DNA of 22,149 bases. Source: an uncultured Prevotellaceae bacterium (GTDB lineage: Bacteria > Bacteroidota > Bacteroidia > Bacteroidales > Bacteroidaceae). Shown in pieces: positions 21,097 through 22,149 of the stretch; position 1 is the first letter of the stretch, and every line of letters starts with the position of its first letter. The notes under the pieces are model-generated. The model had not been told where the DNA came from. It was given only the letters and a program-made list of their open reading frames with translations, and did no database searches. The stretch is from positions 1 to 22,149 of the forward strand of contig CACYKX010000023.1 in NCBI GenBank assembly GCA_902775075.1, in the 5' to 3' direction. The position numbers were made by a program, and so were the translations under genes.

Positions 21097-21870
21097 ATGA
21101 AAAATTATTTTGATCTTACGGGTAGGGTAGCTTTGATAACTGGTTGCTCTACGGGTTTGGGTGTGCAGATGGCTAAAGCTTTGGCTAATCAAGGATGTCG
21201 TATCGTTCCAGTGGCTCGTCGTGAGGAGAAAATCCGAGAGGTTGCCGAGATGCTTCGAGATGATTTTGGGGTGGACACTCTTCCTATTCGTTGTGATATC
21301 ACAGACACCAAGATGGTTGAGGCTGTGGTTGATGAGGCTTTGGAGCATTTCGGACATATTGATATCTTGATAAATAATGCAGGAACGGGTGCTGTGGCTC
21401 CTGCTGAGGATATCACAGACCAACAATTTCGTAATGAACTGGATATCGATCTTTTCGGTACTTTCCGAGTGGCTCGTGCTGTTGCCAAAAAGGCTATGAT
21501 TCCTGCTCAATATGGTCGCATCATCAATATCGCCAGTATGTATGGTCTGGTGGGTAACAAAATAGCTCCTGCTAGTCCTTATCATGCTGCTAAAGGTGGT
21601 GTGGTGAACCTTACTCGTGCTTTGGCAGCTGAATGGGGAAAATATAATATCACGGTTAATTCTATCTGTCCTGGATATTTCTGTACACCTCTTACTAAGG
21701 AGACCTTGGATAGTCAATGGTTTAAAGATTATGCTAAAGGGGCTATCCCGATGGAACGTTATGGGGTGGAAGGTGAACTGGATACGGCTGCGATCTTTCT
21801 TGCTAGTCAAGCGAGTAGTTATGTCAATGGGGTCATGTTGCCGGTCGATGGTGGTTATACGGCGATGTAG
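21097..21870 (+). CDS. Classical SDR-family NAD(P)-dependent oxidoreductase (gluconate 5-dehydrogenase / 3-oxoacyl-ACP reductase-like)
   Basis: A 257-residue classical SDR. The cofactor motif is TGCSTGLG (15-22), then CDITD (66-70) and NNAG (93-96). Catalytic S147 (NIAS), Y162 and K166 (YHAAK) are present. The usual tetrad Asn (in a VNLxG-like strand) reads IDLFG here, with Asp at 118; some gluconate 5-dehydrogenase-like members share this as I recall. CPGYFCTPL and the C-terminal VDGGY complete the family pattern. An ATG at 21081 is out of frame, so 21097 is the start. It is monocistronic and divergent from the HAD gene. Substrate is unknown; a sugar-acid or sugar-alcohol ketoreductase is plausible. 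Confidence 0.92.
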   Translation: MKNYFDLTGRVALITGCSTGLGVQMAKALANQGCRIVPVARREEKIREVAEMLRDDFGVDTLPIRCDITDTKMVEAVVDEALEHFGHIDILINNAGTGAVAPAEDITDQQFRNELDIDLFGTFRVARAVAKKAMIPAQYGRIINIASMYGLVGNKIAPASPYHAAKGGVVNLTRALAAEWGKYNITVNSICPGYFCTPLTKETLDSQWFKDYAKGAIPMERYGVEGELDTAAIFLASQASSYVNGVMLPVDGGYTAM

Positions 21871-21883
21871 CTAATCGATTTTT

Positions 21884-21993
21884 ACGCAGTTAACTTCATC
21901 GGCTTGTGCAGTTAACTCCATCAGTCTACGCTGTTAATTATGTGGCCCCACGCAGTTAACTTCGTACCCTTACGCAGTTAACTGCATATTTTA
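21884..21993. repeat. Five tandem copies of a 22-bp unit with a GTTAAC core
   Basis: Copies begin at 21884, 21906, 21928, 21950 and 21972, exactly 22 bp apart. The first 11 bases are ACGCAGTTAAC in copies 1, 4 and 5, with two changes in each of copies 2 and 3. Position 16 is T in all five, while positions 17-22 vary freely. The core is palindromic (AGTTAACT), and in copy 5 it extends to a perfect GCAGTTAACTGC. A 22-bp step is about two helical turns, so the cores lie on one face. The period is not a multiple of three, which speaks against a protein repeat. Confidence 0.9.
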
Positions 21994-21997
21994 GCAA

Positions 21998-22016
21998 AAA
22001 TATCGGTGTGATATTT
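21998..22016. repeat. Small inverted repeat after the 22-bp array
   Basis: AAATATC (21998-22004) pairs with GATATTT (22010-22016) across a 5-nt loop and is followed by a run of C. AT-rich and short, with no T-run, so a poor terminator. Confidence 0.4.
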
Positions 22017-22149
22017 CCCCCAATATTAAGCGAACCCTCCCGAAGGCATTCCGAACGGATCCCGAAGCCAACCTATGCATTTTCGCTTTCGTGCGCACGC
22101 ACGCATAAATAATAAAAGGTATAAAATTCGAAAGTCTATTTATTTGTCA
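22017..22149. other. Non-coding tail of the window
   Basis: A GC-richer stretch with CCCGAAG repeated and a 10-bp palindrome CGTGCGCACG (22090-22099), turning AT-rich at the end. No supported gene or RNA. The last bases (TATTTATTTG) only loosely resemble a -7 element and may lead into a gene beyond the edge. Confidence 0.4.

Noticed and set aside
21884..21993. CRISPR array
   Set aside because: The unit is 22 bp with only 6 variable bases; CRISPR repeats plus spacers are much longer and no cas gene is present.

Overview
The window looks like chromosome from a gut-type Bacteroidales bacterium, probably Prevotella/Segatella-like. Moderate GC, Bacteroidetes-type -7 elements (TAnnTTTG) before most transcription units, a sus-like starch gene set, a eukaryotic-type NADP isocitrate dehydrogenase and the protein sequences all fit. 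The genus is inferred from general familiarity, not from a search.

Region A (1-11314) is a starch/maltodextrin utilisation locus on the + strand. It encodes a LacI-family regulator, an SLC45/GPH-like MFS sugar transporter, a cytoplasmic GH77 4-alpha-glucanotransferase with CBM20 modules (MalQ), a GH97 alpha-glucosidase (SusB), a GH13 type I pullulanase and a GH13 neopullulanase/cyclomaltodextrinase-like enzyme (SusA-like). The three hydrolases have signal peptides without lipobox cysteines, so they are probably periplasmic. They would debranch and cut maltodextrins; the MFS protein would import glucose or small maltooligosaccharides, and MalQ would disproportionate them inside the cell. Near-identical LacI-type palindromes (GCAAACGTTTGC core) lie upstream of lacI and in the MFS-malQ gap, where a second, shortened copy follows about three helical turns away. 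No SusC/SusD pair is visible; if present it lies outside the window. A strong, probably bidirectional terminator closes the region.

Region B (11474-16340, - strand) is purL (FGAM synthase) followed 10 bp later by two half-size chromate-transporter-family genes, spaced like an operon.

Region C (16586-21870) holds separately transcribed genes: an OmpA-type lipoprotein, icd, sdaA (single-chain Fe-S L-serine dehydratase), a convergent Cof-type HAD phosphatase whose stop codon overlaps that of sdaA, and a divergent SDR oxidoreductase. Good promoter elements and intrinsic terminators separate several of these.

Region D (21871-22149) has no gene. It holds five tandem copies of a 22-bp unit at exact 22-bp spacing, each with a GTTAAC-type palindromic core, then a small hairpin and a GC-richer stretch. 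The most interesting signals in the window are this repeat array and the matched operator-to-promoter spacing in the starch locus. I did not find a clearly new multi-gene system.
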